Shown here: piece after piece, positions 24,920 through 33,861 of the stretch | Numbering within the stretch: position 1 is the first letter of the stretch | How the letters are laid out: each line of letters opens with the position of its first letter | DNA from: Pseudomonas mendocina | GTDB lineage: Bacteria > Pseudomonadota > Gammaproteobacteria > Pseudomonadales > Pseudomonadaceae | Length of the DNA: 64,000 nt | NCBI RefSeq assembly: GCF_003008615.1 | Contig: NZ_CP027657.1 | Span: 3,348,001-3,412,000 of the forward strand | Reading direction: 5' to 3' | The notes under the pieces: generated by a model | What the model was told of the DNA's origin: nothing | Database searches by the model: none | The model's input: only the letters and a program-made list of their open reading frames with translations | Made by a program: the position numbers and the translations under genes

Positions 24920-26210
24920 TGTTCAGCCGGGGGACATAGGTAACGGGTGTCGGGAGACATAGGTAACGCATTTAGGCTTACGGTGTTCATCGGATCGGGA
25001 GATCGAATGATGCCGTGGCTGGAGCGCAGCACTATGTCGATAAGGCGAGAGTTTGTTCTGCTGGCAGGGCAGCCCCAAAGTAATGTGCGGGAGCTCTGTC
25101 GGCGGTATGGCATCAGTCCCAGAACTGGCTACAAATGGCTGGATCGGTACCGTGAGCAAGGCGATGCAGGCTTACAGGATCGATCCCGCCGTCCCCTGAG
25201 CAGTCCAGGGCGCAGCGATCCGACGTTGGAACAAACGGTTGTGCAATTGCACCACCGCTATCCCTATTGGGGCGCTCGCAAACTGCGAAGCTTGTTGATG
25301 ACTGCGGCTGTTGATCCGCCTCACCACAGCACTATCGACGCCATCCTCAAGCGCCACGATTGTCATGTCCTTTACCACAATGAGCAGGCGCAAGCGCCGG
25401 CTAACCATCGTTTCGAGCATCCCAATCCGAACGACCTCTGGCAGATCGACTTCAAGGGTAGCGTCCCCCTAAACGATCGCCGTTCGCCTCGTTGTCATCC
25501 CTTGACCCTGCTGGACGATCACTCACGCTTTTCGCTCTGCCTGCAAGCCTGTGAGGGGGAGCGGCTGGAGCTGGTCAAACCGCATCTGATCGAGGTTTTC
25601 CGTCAGTACGGTTTGCCGCTGCGTATCACCGCCGACAACGGGCCGCCTTGGGGTTCTAATATTGCCGGTGGACTATCAAAATTGGAGGTTTGGCTGATGC
25701 GGCTGGGGATCGAGGTCAGCCATAGTCGGCCTCATCATCCACAGACTCAGGGCAAGCTGGAGCGCTTCCACCAGACACTCAAACGCGAAGTGCTGCATCG
25801 CGCGTTCAGCGACTTGCAGCATTGTCAGCAAGTGATGAGCCGCTGGCGAGACGAGTACAACCATTACCGTCCGCACGAAGCACTTGATCAACGGCCCCCT
25901 ATAGAGCGCTATAGGCCCAGTCCACGAAGCTACCCGGAGCAACTGCCAGCCATCGAATATGAACCGGGTGATCACGTGGTGAATGTACGTCAGACCGGGC
26001 AGGTGTATTTCAAAGGGCTCAACGTCTTCGTAAGTGGAGGTCTATATGGGGAGAAGGTCGCCATCCGACCAACTGCCGAAGAGGGTGTCTACGATGTGGT
26101 ATTCATCCGCAAAACGCTGCGTCAGATAGACCTGAGGCAACGGGCAACATGATCATCAACCTGTTACCCATGTCTCCCGACAGGTGTTTACCATGTCCCC
26201 CGGCTGAACA
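24920..26210 (+). mobile_element. IS481-family insertion sequence, complete
   Basis: 1,291 bp bounded by inverted ends starting TGTTCAGCCGGGGGACAT; the first 18 bases are identical at both ends. A 5-bp direct duplication CGCGG flanks it (24915-24919 and 26211-26215). Each end holds two copies of a GACATRGGTAAC-like motif 23 bp apart. One intact transposase gene is inside. It sits in an intergenic palindromic repeat, so no gene is broken. The intact ORF and matching ends suggest a recent, possibly active copy. Confidence 0.93.
25007..26152 (+). CDS. IS481-family transposase
   Basis: 381 residues from the ATG at 25007, with GGGAG five bases upstream; an upstream in-frame start at 24947 lies inside the terminal repeat. 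An N-terminal helix-turn-helix (VRELCRRYGISPRTGYKWLDRY) precedes an rve-type integrase core. Candidate catalytic acids are Asp148 (WQIDFKG), Asp210 (ITADNGPPWG) and Glu252 (GKLERFHQTLKRE). It acts on the inverted ends of the element. The frame is intact from end to end. Confidence 0.93.
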   Translation: MMPWLERSTMSIRREFVLLAGQPQSNVRELCRRYGISPRTGYKWLDRYREQGDAGLQDRSRRPLSSPGRSDPTLEQTVVQLHHRYPYWGARKLRSLLMTAAVDPPHHSTIDAILKRHDCHVLYHNEQAQAPANHRFEHPNPNDLWQIDFKGSVPLNDRRSPRCHPLTLLDDHSRFSLCLQACEGERLELVKPHLIEVFRQYGLPLRITADNGPPWGSNIAGGLSKLEVWLMRLGIEVSHSRPHHPQTQGKLERFHQTLKREVLHRAFSDLQHCQQVMSRWRDEYNHYRPHEALDQRPPIERYRPSPRSYPEQLPAIEYEPGDHVVNVRQTGQVYFKGLNVFVSGGLYGEKVAIRPTAEEGVYDVVFIRKTLRQIDLRQRAT

Positions 26211-26235
26211 CGCGGCGTACCCTACGGTTGACCTT

Positions 26236-27198
26236 TCAGTTCTTCGCCAGCTTCTGCTGATACTGTGCAAGCATCTTCTGCGCGTGCGCCACTTCCAGCG
26301 CCTCCATGGCGCTGATCGGTTTTATCGCCACGGCGCGCTTGAGGTGTTCGATCACCTTGTCTTCTTCATCATCGCCGTACACGTAAGTCAGGGCGTTGGC
26401 GTACTCGTAGTGGCCGATGGGCAGGTCATCACGGGCCCGGAAGCTGCGCTGGAAGTACTGCTCCATGTTGTCCGCACTGACGCCGTAGGTCATCTTGCCC
26501 ACCAGCTTGCCGACCTTGCGGATCACGCCGGCTTCATAGCCGCCGTAAAGCGCCAGGGCGAAGGGCTGTTGTGGTTGCTTGGCCAGTAGTGCTTTGAGTT
26601 CCTCAGGGATCTGCGAGGTGTAGCCGCGCTTGAGCACCACCGGTACCGACAACTCCTCGCCCAGGCGGGCTTTGGCATAGACGCGGCCGAACTGGGCAAC
26701 CGTGTCCGCTTGCACCAGTTCACCGGCCTCGTTAGTGTAGGCGATCACTTCCTCGAGCAAGCGATGTTTCTCGGTTTGATCGGGTACGAGGAACATGGCA
26801 TAGATCACCTGGGCGAACATCGCCGGAACCTGCCCGCCGACGCCGAGGGCCAGGCCCTGCTCCTTGGCCTGGGCAAAGTCGCCACGGAACATCAGGCGCC
26901 AGACCTCCTGCAGTTTCTGTGCGTAAAGCTCGGCTTCTTCCGGCTTGCCGGTAAAGCCGGTGCCGGCAGCGACGGTTTTCTCCAGGGCTTGCGGGTGGCG
27001 GGTGGCCATGCTCACCACCCAGTCGGCATCGGGGAAGGGGTAATCGCCAAAGCCGCGAGTCAGTTGCGGCCAGGCCTGGCGCAGCTTGTCGCCACTGTAG
27101 TCGTAGGCGCTCTGGTCGAGCGGGAAAGGTTTCCAGTTGTCGGCGGCGGCAGCACCGAGGCTGCAGGTGGCAAGCAGGGCAATCAATAAACGGCGCAT
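26236..27198 (-). CDS. Secreted conserved protein of unknown function
   Basis: 320 residues from the ATG at 27198, which starts a clean signal peptide (MRRLLIALLATCSLGAAAAD). The mature part is largely helical; the tail (EEDKVIEHLKRAVAIKPISAMEALEVAHAQKML) reads like a TPR-type repeat. A periplasmic location is predicted. In P. aeruginosa a similar gene lies between zapE and the acyl-CoA dehydrogenase gene, so its place here is ancestral apart from the IS. No enzymatic motif was recognised. Confidence 0.75.
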   Translation of the reverse strand: MRRLLIALLATCSLGAAAADNWKPFPLDQSAYDYSGDKLRQAWPQLTRGFGDYPFPDADWVVSMATRHPQALEKTVAAGTGFTGKPEEAELYAQKLQEVWRLMFRGDFAQAKEQGLALGVGGQVPAMFAQVIYAMFLVPDQTEKHRLLEEVIAYTNEAGELVQADTVAQFGRVYAKARLGEELSVPVVLKRGYTSQIPEELKALLAKQPQQPFALALYGGYEAGVIRKVGKLVGKMTYGVSADNMEQYFQRSFRARDDLPIGHYEYANALTYVYGDDEEDKVIEHLKRAVAIKPISAMEALEVAHAQKMLAQYQQKLAKN

Positions 27199-27331
27199 GG
27201 CGGTGAACCTGTTGTTGTTATCTTCGCTCACCGATCATAGGGCGCTGCCGCAAGGCGCCAACCTAACCAAGGGTGGGCTGGCGCTTTGCCTGCTGCTTGA
27301 AACCGCCCGGCCTGGCTGGGCGGAGCGGTAT

Positions 27332-28339
27332 TCAGGCCTGGGTTTCTTTCTGCTGGAACTGGCGGCGGTACTGGTTGGGGGACAACTCGGTGTGCTGGCG
27401 AAACAGTCTGGCGAAGAAGCTCGCATCGTCGTAGCCCACTTCGTAGCTGATGGTCTTGATGCTCTTGCGGGTGGAGGAGAGCAGGCTCTTGGCGGTTTCG
27501 ATGCGCAGGCGCTGCAGGTAGTGCAGCGGCTTGTCGCCTGTTGCCCCTTGGAAACGACGCATGAAGTTGCGAATGCTCATGCCGTGCTCGCGCGCTACGT
27601 CCTCGAAGCGGAATTTGTCGGCGTAGTGCTCTTCCAGCCAGTGCTGGATCTGCAGCACGGTGACGTCCTGATGCAGCTTCTGTCCGCCGAAGCCGATGCG
27701 CCCCGGCGTATAGCTGCGTTGCACCTCGTAGAGGATATCGCGCGCAACCCCTTGGGCCACGCTGGCACCGCAGTAACGCTCGATCAGGTAGATGTAGAGG
27801 TCGCAGGCCGAGGTGACGCCACCGGCGCAATACAGGTTGTCGGCGTCGGACAGGTGCTTATCCTGATTCAACTGCACCTTGGGGAAGCGTTCGGCGAATT
27901 CGCGGAAGAAGCGCCAGTAGGTGGTCGCTTCCTTGCCGTCTAGCAGGCCGGCCTCGGCCATCCAGAACACGCCAGTGGCTTCGCCACAAATCGCCGTGCC
28001 TGCAGCATGGCGGCTACTTAGCCAATCCAGCACCTGCGGGTAGCGCTTGCACAGAGCGTCGAAGTCGTCCCAGAAGGCGGGCAGGATGATCACGTCGCAG
28101 GTATCAAGGCCGCCATCCACTGGCAGGCGCACATTACTGAAACTGTTCACGGGGAGGCCGTCCGGGCTGACCAGATGAATCTCGAACGGTGGCTCAAAAC
28201 CCAGCCCCTGCTGCTTGGCATAACGAATGCCGGCCATGTGGAAGAAGTCCTTGGCCTGCATCAGGGTGGAGGCGAATACGCCATCGGTGGCGAGAATGCT
28301 GACACGGCGCAAGGCTGCGCGCGGCGGTGTGATAACCAT
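27332..28339 (-). CDS. GlxA/FtrA-type AraC-family regulator
   Basis: 335 residues. The first two thirds are a DJ-1/PfpI (class I amidotransferase-like) ligand domain, with VIILPAFWDDFDALC and TAICGEATGVFWMAEAGLL where glutamine amidotransferases carry the nucleophile Cys. The last hundred residues are an AraC DNA-binding domain with two helix-turn-helix units (FEDVAREHGMSIRNFMRRF; IKTISYEVGYDDASFFARLF). Such proteins commonly control catabolism of amines or carnitine-like compounds. It diverges from the acyl-CoA dehydrogenase gene, a possible target. Confidence 0.9.
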   Translation of the reverse strand: MVITPPRAALRRVSILATDGVFASTLMQAKDFFHMAGIRYAKQQGLGFEPPFEIHLVSPDGLPVNSFSNVRLPVDGGLDTCDVIILPAFWDDFDALCKRYPQVLDWLSSRHAAGTAICGEATGVFWMAEAGLLDGKEATTYWRFFREFAERFPKVQLNQDKHLSDADNLYCAGGVTSACDLYIYLIERYCGASVAQGVARDILYEVQRSYTPGRIGFGGQKLHQDVTVLQIQHWLEEHYADKFRFEDVAREHGMSIRNFMRRFQGATGDKPLHYLQRLRIETAKSLLSSTRKSIKTISYEVGYDDASFFARLFRQHTELSPNQYRRQFQQKETQA

Positions 28340-28483
28340 GGGTATTTATTCTTATTCAAGGCTAAGTGGTCATGCGGCGGCTGGATCGTCTTATTTTTTG
28401 GCGCTTGTGTCCAGTGCGACCAAGCGGTTGCTTGGCTAAAGTCGAGGCCATGCTTTTTGTCCGCCTCAGACACAGGTAGTGCC

Positions 28484-29623
28484 ATGATCCCCAGAACGAT
28501 ATTCAGCTCCGACCATGAACTGTTTCGCGACAGCGTGCGCAAGTTTCTCGAGCAGGAGGCCGTTCCCTATCACCACCAGTGGGAAAAGGACGGCCATGTC
28601 GACCGCGCGCTTTGGAACAAGGCAGGCGAGGCCGGCATGCTCTGCTCGCATATTCCTGAAGAGTACGGCGGTATGGCGGCCGACTTCCTCTACAGCACCG
28701 TGGTGATCGAGGAAATCGGGCGTCTGGGCCTGACCGGCATCGGCTTCTCCCTGCATTCGGATATCGTCGCGCCCTACATCCTCCATTACGGCAGCGAAGC
28801 GCAGAAGCAGCATTACCTGCCCAAGCTGGTGAGCGGCGAGATGGTCACCGCCATCGCCATGACCGAACCGGGCGCCGGCTCCGACTTGCAGGGCGTGAAG
28901 ACCACCGCCGTGCTCGACGGCGACGAGTACGTGATCAACGGCTCGAAGACTTTCATCACCAACGGCTGGCTGGCTGATCTGGTGATCGTCGTGGCCAAGA
29001 CTGATCCCAAGGCCGGTGCCAAGGGCACCAGTCTGTTCCTGGTCGAGGCCAACACGCCCGGGTTCTCCAAGGGCAAGCGCCTGGAGAAGGTCGGCATGAA
29101 GGCGCAGGACACCTCCGAGCTGTTCTTCCAGGATGTGCGCGTGCCCAAGGAAAATCTGCTGGGCCAGCCGGGCATGGGCTTCGCCTATTTGATGCAGGAA
29201 TTACCTCAGGAGCGCCTGACCGTCGGCATTGGCGCCCTGGCGTCGGCCGAAGCGGCGCTGCAATGGACGCTCGACTACACCCGCGAGCGCAAGGCGTTCG
29301 GTAAGTCGGTGTCGGACTTCCAGAATACGCGTTTCAAGCTGGCCGAGATGGCCACCGAGATACAGGTGGGGCGCGTTTTCGTCGATCGCTGCCTGGAGCT
29401 GCATCTGCAGCGCAAGCTGGACGTGCCCACAGCCGCGATGCTCAAGTATTGGGGTACCGACCTGCAGTGTAAGGTGCTCGACGAATGCGTGCAGTTGCAC
29501 GGCGGTTACGGCTTCATGTGGGAATATCCGGTGGCGCGGGCCTGGGCCGATGCGCGAGTGCAGCGAATCTACGCCGGCACCAACGAGATCATGAAGGAGA
29601 TCATCGCTCGCTCCCTGGTCTGA
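28484..29623 (+). CDS. Acyl-CoA dehydrogenase
   Basis: 379 residues from ATG 28484, the usual length. FAD-dependent enzyme that introduces the alpha,beta double bond in an acyl-CoA. Signatures are AMTEPGAGSDLQGVKTTA, QLHGGYGFMWEYPVARAW and the C-terminal RIYAGTNEIMKEIIARSL. It looks closest to medium/long-chain-type enzymes; chain-length specificity is not readable. The 144-bp gap upstream is shared with the divergent AraC-type regulator gene. A strong terminator follows. Confidence 0.93.
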   Translation: MIPRTIFSSDHELFRDSVRKFLEQEAVPYHHQWEKDGHVDRALWNKAGEAGMLCSHIPEEYGGMAADFLYSTVVIEEIGRLGLTGIGFSLHSDIVAPYILHYGSEAQKQHYLPKLVSGEMVTAIAMTEPGAGSDLQGVKTTAVLDGDEYVINGSKTFITNGWLADLVIVVAKTDPKAGAKGTSLFLVEANTPGFSKGKRLEKVGMKAQDTSELFFQDVRVPKENLLGQPGMGFAYLMQELPQERLTVGIGALASAEAALQWTLDYTRERKAFGKSVSDFQNTRFKLAEMATEIQVGRVFVDRCLELHLQRKLDVPTAAMLKYWGTDLQCKVLDECVQLHGGYGFMWEYPVARAWADARVQRIYAGTNEIMKEIIARSLV

Positions 29624-29640
29624 GGGCGGCTGATGCCAAG

Positions 29641-29667
29641 AAAAAGCCCGGCAATGCCGGGCTTTTT
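29641..29667. terminator. Bidirectional terminator
   Basis: AAAAAGCCCGGC-AAT-GCCGGGCTTTTT, a 12-bp perfect stem between the convergent acyl-CoA dehydrogenase and aldo-keto reductase genes. Confidence 0.95.
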
Positions 29668-29681
29668 CGTTGCGCGCTGAA

Positions 29682-30719
29682 TCAGGGCGCTGGGTTGGGC
29701 TGCGCCTTGTGGATCGCCTCGATACCGGCAAGCACCTCCTCGGAGAGCTTCAGCTCGGCGCTGGCCAGGTTGCTGTCCAGTTGCTCCAGGCTGGTAGCGC
29801 CGATGATGTTGCTGGTCACGAAGGGCTGCGCGGTAACGAAGGCCAAGGCCATCTGTGCCGGATCCAGGCCATGCTCACGGGCCAGGGCGACGTAGCGCGA
29901 ACAGGCTGCTTCCGACTGCGGGTTGGTGTAGCGAGCGAAGCGGCTGAACAGGCTGATGCGTGTGCCTTGCGGGCGGGCGCCGCCTTCGTACTTGCCGCTG
30001 AGCATGCCGAACGCCAGGGGCGAATAGGCCAGCAGGCCGCACTGTTCGCGAATCGCCACTTCCGCCAGGCCTACTTCGAAGCTGCGGTTGAGCAGGTTGT
30101 AGGGGTTCTGGATCGAGACTGCACGCGGCCAGCCACGTTGTTCGGCCAGTTGCAGGAATTTCATTGTCCCCCATGGCGTCTCATTGGACAGGCCGATATG
30201 GCGGATCTTGCCGGCTTTCACCTGCTCGTCGAGTACTTCCAGGGTTTCTTCCAGCGGCGTGAAATCGACGTCCTGGTGGCGATAGCCGAGCTGGCCGAAG
30301 AAGTTGGTCGGGCGCTCCGGCCAGTGCAGTTGGTACAGGTCGATCCAGTCGGTCTGTAGGCGTTTCAGGCTGGCGTCCAGCGCGGCGACGATGTGCGCAC
30401 GGTTGAACTTCAACTGGCCGTCACGGATATGGCTGATGCCATTGCCGGGGCCGGCGATCTTGCTGGCCAGAATCCAGTCGGCGCGGTCACCGTGCTGCTT
30501 GAAGTAGTTGCCGATGATCTGTTCGGTCTTGCTGTAGGTCTCGGCGCGCGGTGGCACCGGATACATCTCGGCGGTATCGATGAAGTTGACGCCGCCGGCC
30601 TTGGCTCGCTCGATCTGGGCAAAGCCTTCGGCTTCGCTGTTCTGCTCGCCCCAGGTCATGCTGCCCAGGCACAGGGCGCTGACATCGAGATCGGTTCGGC
30701 CTAGCTTGCGGTATTCCAT
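29682..30719 (-). CDS. NADP(H)-dependent aldo-keto reductase (Tas-like)
   Basis: 345 residues from ATG 30719, with AAGGGA at a suitable distance; a longer frame to 30773 lacks support. The tetrad of the family is visible: Asp and Tyr in FIDTAEMYPVPP, Lys in ILASKIAG and His in LYQLHWPER. Length and LGRTDLDVSALCLGSMTWGE match E. coli Tas. Natural substrate is unknown. It lies between convergent acyl-CoA dehydrogenase and divergent rplM. Confidence 0.92.
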   Translation of the reverse strand: MEYRKLGRTDLDVSALCLGSMTWGEQNSEAEGFAQIERAKAGGVNFIDTAEMYPVPPRAETYSKTEQIIGNYFKQHGDRADWILASKIAGPGNGISHIRDGQLKFNRAHIVAALDASLKRLQTDWIDLYQLHWPERPTNFFGQLGYRHQDVDFTPLEETLEVLDEQVKAGKIRHIGLSNETPWGTMKFLQLAEQRGWPRAVSIQNPYNLLNRSFEVGLAEVAIREQCGLLAYSPLAFGMLSGKYEGGARPQGTRISLFSRFARYTNPQSEAACSRYVALAREHGLDPAQMALAFVTAQPFVTSNIIGATSLEQLDSNLASAELKLSEEVLAGIEAIHKAQPNPAP

Positions 30720-30895
30720 GAGGTGTTCCCTTGGCAAAAGAGCCATACAAGCAGGTTGAAATTTTTTTCGCAATCAGGATAATCCGCCACCTCTTTCTGC
30801 GGTGGAAGTGATGCGCCGCCTGCCGAAGAATCTTGCCGTATTGTGGACGCGCTGACCCGAGCCCCCGATAGCGTCCGTATGCGGCTGCCTTTGAC

Positions 30896-30924
30896 TTGTC
30901 AAAGTACGCACTATTCAGTAAGAT
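30896..30924 (+). promoter_or_regulatory. rplM-rpsI promoter
   Basis: TTGTCA (30896-30901), 17-bp spacer, TAAGAT (30919-30924), with the start codon 43 bp downstream. A good sigma-70 match placed where a ribosomal protein operon promoter is expected. Confidence 0.75.
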
Positions 30925-30966
30925 CCGCCGTCTATTTTTGCTGGGCGGCCCCTGAGGCTATAAAGA

Positions 30967-31395
30967 ATGAAAACTTTTACTGCTAAACCGGAAACAGTAA
31001 AACGCGACTGGTTCGTCGTTGATGCTGCTGGCAAGACCCTGGGTCGTCTGGCCACCGAAATCGCGAGCCGTCTGCGTGGCAAGCACAAGCCTGAGTACAC
31101 TCCTCACGTTGACACTGGCGACTACATCGTCGTGATCAATGCCGAGCAGGTACGTGTGACTGGTGCCAAGACCAGCGACAAAATGTACTACTCCCACTCC
31201 GGCTTCCCGGGCGGCATCAAAGAGATCAACTTCGAGAAGCTGATCGCTCGTGCTCCTGAGCGCGTGATCGAGACTGCGGTCAAAGGCATGCTGCCGAAGA
31301 ACCCGCTGGGTCGCGACATGTATCGTAAGCTGAAGGTGTACAAGGGTGCAGTTCACCCGCACACCGCTCAGCAGCCCCAAGAACTGAAGATTTAA
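30967..31395 (+). CDS. rplM: 50S ribosomal protein L13 (uL13)
   Basis: 142 residues, the exact bacterial length. L13 is an early assembly protein of the large subunit that contacts 23S r[35 protein letters not shown] and the ending [11 protein letters not shown] are diagnostic. It is followed after 14 bp by rpsI, the conserved pair. Codon use is strongly biased, as in other highly expressed genes. Confidence 0.98.
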   Translation: MKTFTAKPETVKRDWFVVDAAGKTLGRLATEIASRLRGKHKPEYTPHVDTGDYIVVINAEQVRVTGAKTSDKMYYSHSGFPGGIKEINFEKLIARAPERVIETAVKGMLPKNPLGRDMYRKLKVYKGAVHPHTAQQPQELKI

Positions 31396-31409
31396 CGGAA
31401 TAGTTCATT

Positions 31410-31802
31410 ATGTCGGCGACTCAAAATTACGGCACTGGCCGTCGCAAGACCGCAACCGCGCGCGTTTTCCTGCGTCCGGGTACTGGTAACATCTCGATCA
31501 ACAACCGCGCCCTGGATACCTTCTTCGGTCGTGAAACCGCTCGCATGGTCGTGCGTCAGCCGCTGGAGCTGACCGAGACTGTTGAGAAGTTCGACATCTT
31601 CGTCACCGTTGCTGGTGGTGGTGTCAGCGGTCAGGCCGGTGCGATCCGTCACGGTATCACCCGCGCTCTGATCGAGTACGACGAGACCCTGCGCAGCCCG
31701 CTGCGTAAAGCTGGTTACGTCACTCGTGATGCCCGTGAAGTTGAGCGTAAGAAAGTCGGTCTGCGTAAAGCGCGTAAGCGTCCGCAGTACTCGAAGCGTT
31801 AA
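31410..31802 (+). CDS. rpsI: 30S ribosomal protein S9 (uS9)
   Basis: 130 residues. [19 protein letters not shown] begins the protein, and the basic C-terminal tail ends in KRPQYSKR, whose last residues reach the P-site tRNA anticodon stem. It closes the rplM-rpsI operon and is followed by a terminator. Confidence 0.98.
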   Translation: MSATQNYGTGRRKTATARVFLRPGTGNISINNRALDTFFGRETARMVVRQPLELTETVEKFDIFVTVAGGGVSGQAGAIRHGITRALIEYDETLRSPLRKAGYVTRDAREVERKKVGLRKARKRPQYSKR

Positions 31803-31823
31803 TCGCGTCTACGCTTGCACAAG

Positions 31824-31856
31824 CGCCCAGTTTCCTTACGGAGCTGGGCGTTTTTT
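31824..31856 (+). terminator. Terminator after rpsI
   Basis: CGCCCAG (31824-31830) pairs with CTGGGCG (31844-31850) around a 13-base loop, followed by six T. Confidence 0.88.
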
Positions 31857-31946
31857 ATGGGCGTGGCGAAATGATGCGACAACGTGCCGCATGCGCGCAG
31901 GCCGCGCGCGACAAGGCTTTCGTCAGTCTCTTGGCGGGTAATTACC

Positions 31947-31975
31947 TTGTCAGAAAAGGGGCTTTTCTTTACCAT
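31947..31975 (+). promoter_or_regulatory. petABC promoter
   Basis: TTGTCA (31947-31952), 17-bp spacer, TACCAT (31970-31975), about 80 bp upstream of the petA ATG. The spacer contains the palindrome GAAAAGgGGCTTTTC, a possible extra control site. Confidence 0.6.
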
Positions 31976-32056
31976 TTGGCGAATTTTTTGCGCGGCCCGA
32001 TTTTTACTTAGTAGAGGCCTGAACAACAGGCCACAAAGCTGATGGGAGACGACTGA

Positions 32057-32650
32057 ATGAGCAATGACGGCGTGAATGCAGGCCGGCGTCGCTTCCTGGT
32101 TGCAGCCACCTCCGTGGTGGGTGCAGCAGGAGCGGTAGGTGCTGCGACTCCGTTCGTGGGGTCATGGTTCCCCAGTGCCAAGGCCAAGGCGGCCGGTGCA
32201 CCGGTGAAGGTGAACGTCAGCAAGATCGAGGCGGGTCAGCAGATGGTTGCTGAGTGGCGCGGTCAGCCGGTGTTCATCGTGCGCCGTACCGAGGAGATCC
32301 TGGCTAACCTGACCAAGATCGAAGGCAGCGTAGCTGACCCCGAATCCGCTGCTTCCGTGCAGCCGGAGTACGTCGACAAGAAAACTCGCTCGATCAAACC
32401 CGAGCTGCTGGTGCTGGTCGGTCTGTGCACCCACCTGGGTTGCTCGCCGTCCTTCCGCCCGGAAGTGGCTCCGGCCGATCTGGGTGCCGAGTGGGTCGGC
32501 GGTTACTTCTGCCCTTGTCATGGTTCTCGTTACGACCTCGCTGGGCGTGTCTACAAGGCGCAGCCGGCTCCGCTGAACCTGCCGGTGCCGCCCTACAGCT
32601 ACGAGACGGATGATGTGATCATCATCGGTGTGGACCAGGAGAAGGCCTGA
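32057..32650 (+). CDS. petA: Rieske iron-sulphur subunit of cytochrome bc1
   Basis: 197 residues. It takes electrons from ubiquinol at the Qo site and passes them to cytochrome c1. The N-terminus carries a twin-arginine-like signal-anchor (NAGRRRFLVAATSVVGAAG). The 2Fe-2S ligands are in CTHLGC and CPCHGS, and the two further cysteines give the usual disulphide. The stop overlaps the ATG of petB (TGATG), coupling the subunits. Confidence 0.97.
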   Translation: MSNDGVNAGRRRFLVAATSVVGAAGAVGAATPFVGSWFPSAKAKAAGAPVKVNVSKIEAGQQMVAEWRGQPVFIVRRTEEILANLTKIEGSVADPESAASVQPEYVDKKTRSIKPELLVLVGLCTHLGCSPSFRPEVAPADLGAEWVGGYFCPCHGSRYDLAGRVYKAQPAPLNLPVPPYSYETDDVIIIGVDQEKA

Positions 32651-33861
32651 TGAGCAAATTCATGGAATGGGTGGATGCGCGCTTCCCTGCCACCAAGATG
32701 TGGGAAGACCATCTCTCCAAATACTACGCACCGAAGAATTTCAACTTCTTCTACTTCTTTGGCTCGCTGGCGCTGCTGGTGCTGGTCAACCAGATCGTTA
32801 CCGGTATCTGGCTGACCATGAGCTTCACTCCGTCCGCCGAGGAAGCCTTCGCCTCCGTCGAATACATCATGCGTGATGTCGAGTACGGCTGGATCCTGCG
32901 CTACCTGCACTCCACCGGCGCTTCGGCGTTCTTCGTGGTGGTCTACCTGCACATGTTCCGCGGTCTGCTCTACGGCTCGTACCAGAAGCCGCGCGAGCTG
33001 GTGTGGATCTTCGGCATGCTGATCTACCTGGTGCTGATGGCCGAGGCCTTCATGGGCTACCTGCTGCCTTGGGGCCAGATGTCCTACTGGGGTGCCCAGG
33101 TGATCATCTCGCTGTTCGGTGCCATCCCGGTGATCGGCGATGACCTGACCCAGTGGATCCGTGGTGACTACCTGATCTCCGGCATCACCCTGAACCGCTT
33201 CTTCGCCCTGCACGTGATCGCGCTGCCTATCGTGCTGCTCGGCCTGGTCGTGCTGCACATTCTGGCGCTGCACGAAGTCGGTTCGAACAACCCTGATGGC
33301 GTCGACATCAAGAAGTTCAAGGACGAGAACGGTGTGCCGCTCGACGGGATCGCGTTCCACCCTTACTACACCGTGAAAGACATCGTCGGCGTTGTAGTCT
33401 TCCTCTTCGTATTCTGCTTCGTGGTGTTCTTCTTCCCGGAAATGGGGGGCTACTTCCTCGAGAAGCCGAACTTCGAAGCGGCCAACCCGTTCAAGACGCC
33501 TGATCACATCGCTCCGGTTTGGTACTTCACGCCGTTCTACGCGATTCTGCGCGCAGTACCGGACAAGCTGCTCGGCGTTATCGCCATGGGCGCTGCCATC
33601 GCGGTGCTGTTCGTGCTGCCCTGGCTCGACCGTAGCCCGGTCAAGTCCATGCGTTACAAGGGTTGGCTGAGCAAGATCTGGCTGGTGGTCTTCTGCATCT
33701 CCTTCGTCATCCTCGGCGTACTGGGTGTGCTGGCTCCGACCCCGGGTCGTACCCTGCTGTCGCAGATCTGCACGTTCCTGTACTTCGCGTACTTCGTCCT
33801 GATGCCGTTCTACACCAGGATGGAGAAGACCAAACCGGTTCCGGAAAGGGTGACTGGCTGA
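32650..33861 (+). CDS. petB: Cytochrome b subunit of bc1 complex
   Basis: 403 residues with eight or nine membrane helices. It holds hemes bL and bH and both quinone sites. GYLLPWGQMSYWGAQVI and WYFTPFYAILRAVPDKLLGV (the Qo-site PEWY region, here as PVWY) are diagnostic, as are histidines in helices B and D (YLHSTGAS, FALHVIALPI). Its stop overlaps the petC start. Confidence 0.97.
   Translation: MSKFMEWVDARFPATKMWEDHLSKYYAPKNFNFFYFFGSLALLVLVNQIVTGIWLTMSFTPSAEEAFASVEYIMRDVEYGWILRYLHSTGASAFFVVVYLHMFRGLLYGSYQKPRELVWIFGMLIYLVLMAEAFMGYLLPWGQMSYWGAQVIISLFGAIPVIGDDLTQWIRGDYLISGITLNRFFALHVIALPIVLLGLVVLHILALHEVGSNNPDGVDIKKFKDENGVPLDGIAFHPYYTVKDIVGVVVFLFVFCFVVFFFPEMGGYFLEKPNFEAANPFKTPDHIAPVWYFTPFYAILRAVPDKLLGVIAMGAAIAVLFVLPWLDRSPVKSMRYKGWLSKIWLVVFCISFVILGVLGVLAPTPGRTLLSQICTFLYFAYFVLMPFYTRMEKTKPVPERVTG

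Noticed and set aside
24948..26182. Inner TGTCGGGAGACAT motifs as the true IS boundaries
   Set aside because: No target duplication fits there, while the outer ends have a matching CGCGG duplication and rebuild the GTGCGC repeat.
26236..30719. The secreted protein, AraC regulator, acyl-CoA dehydrogenase and aldo-keto reductase as an IS-borne island
   Set aside because: The IS ends before them with a clear duplication, base composition looks like the surroundings, and the same genes lie here in P. aeruginosa as far as I recall.
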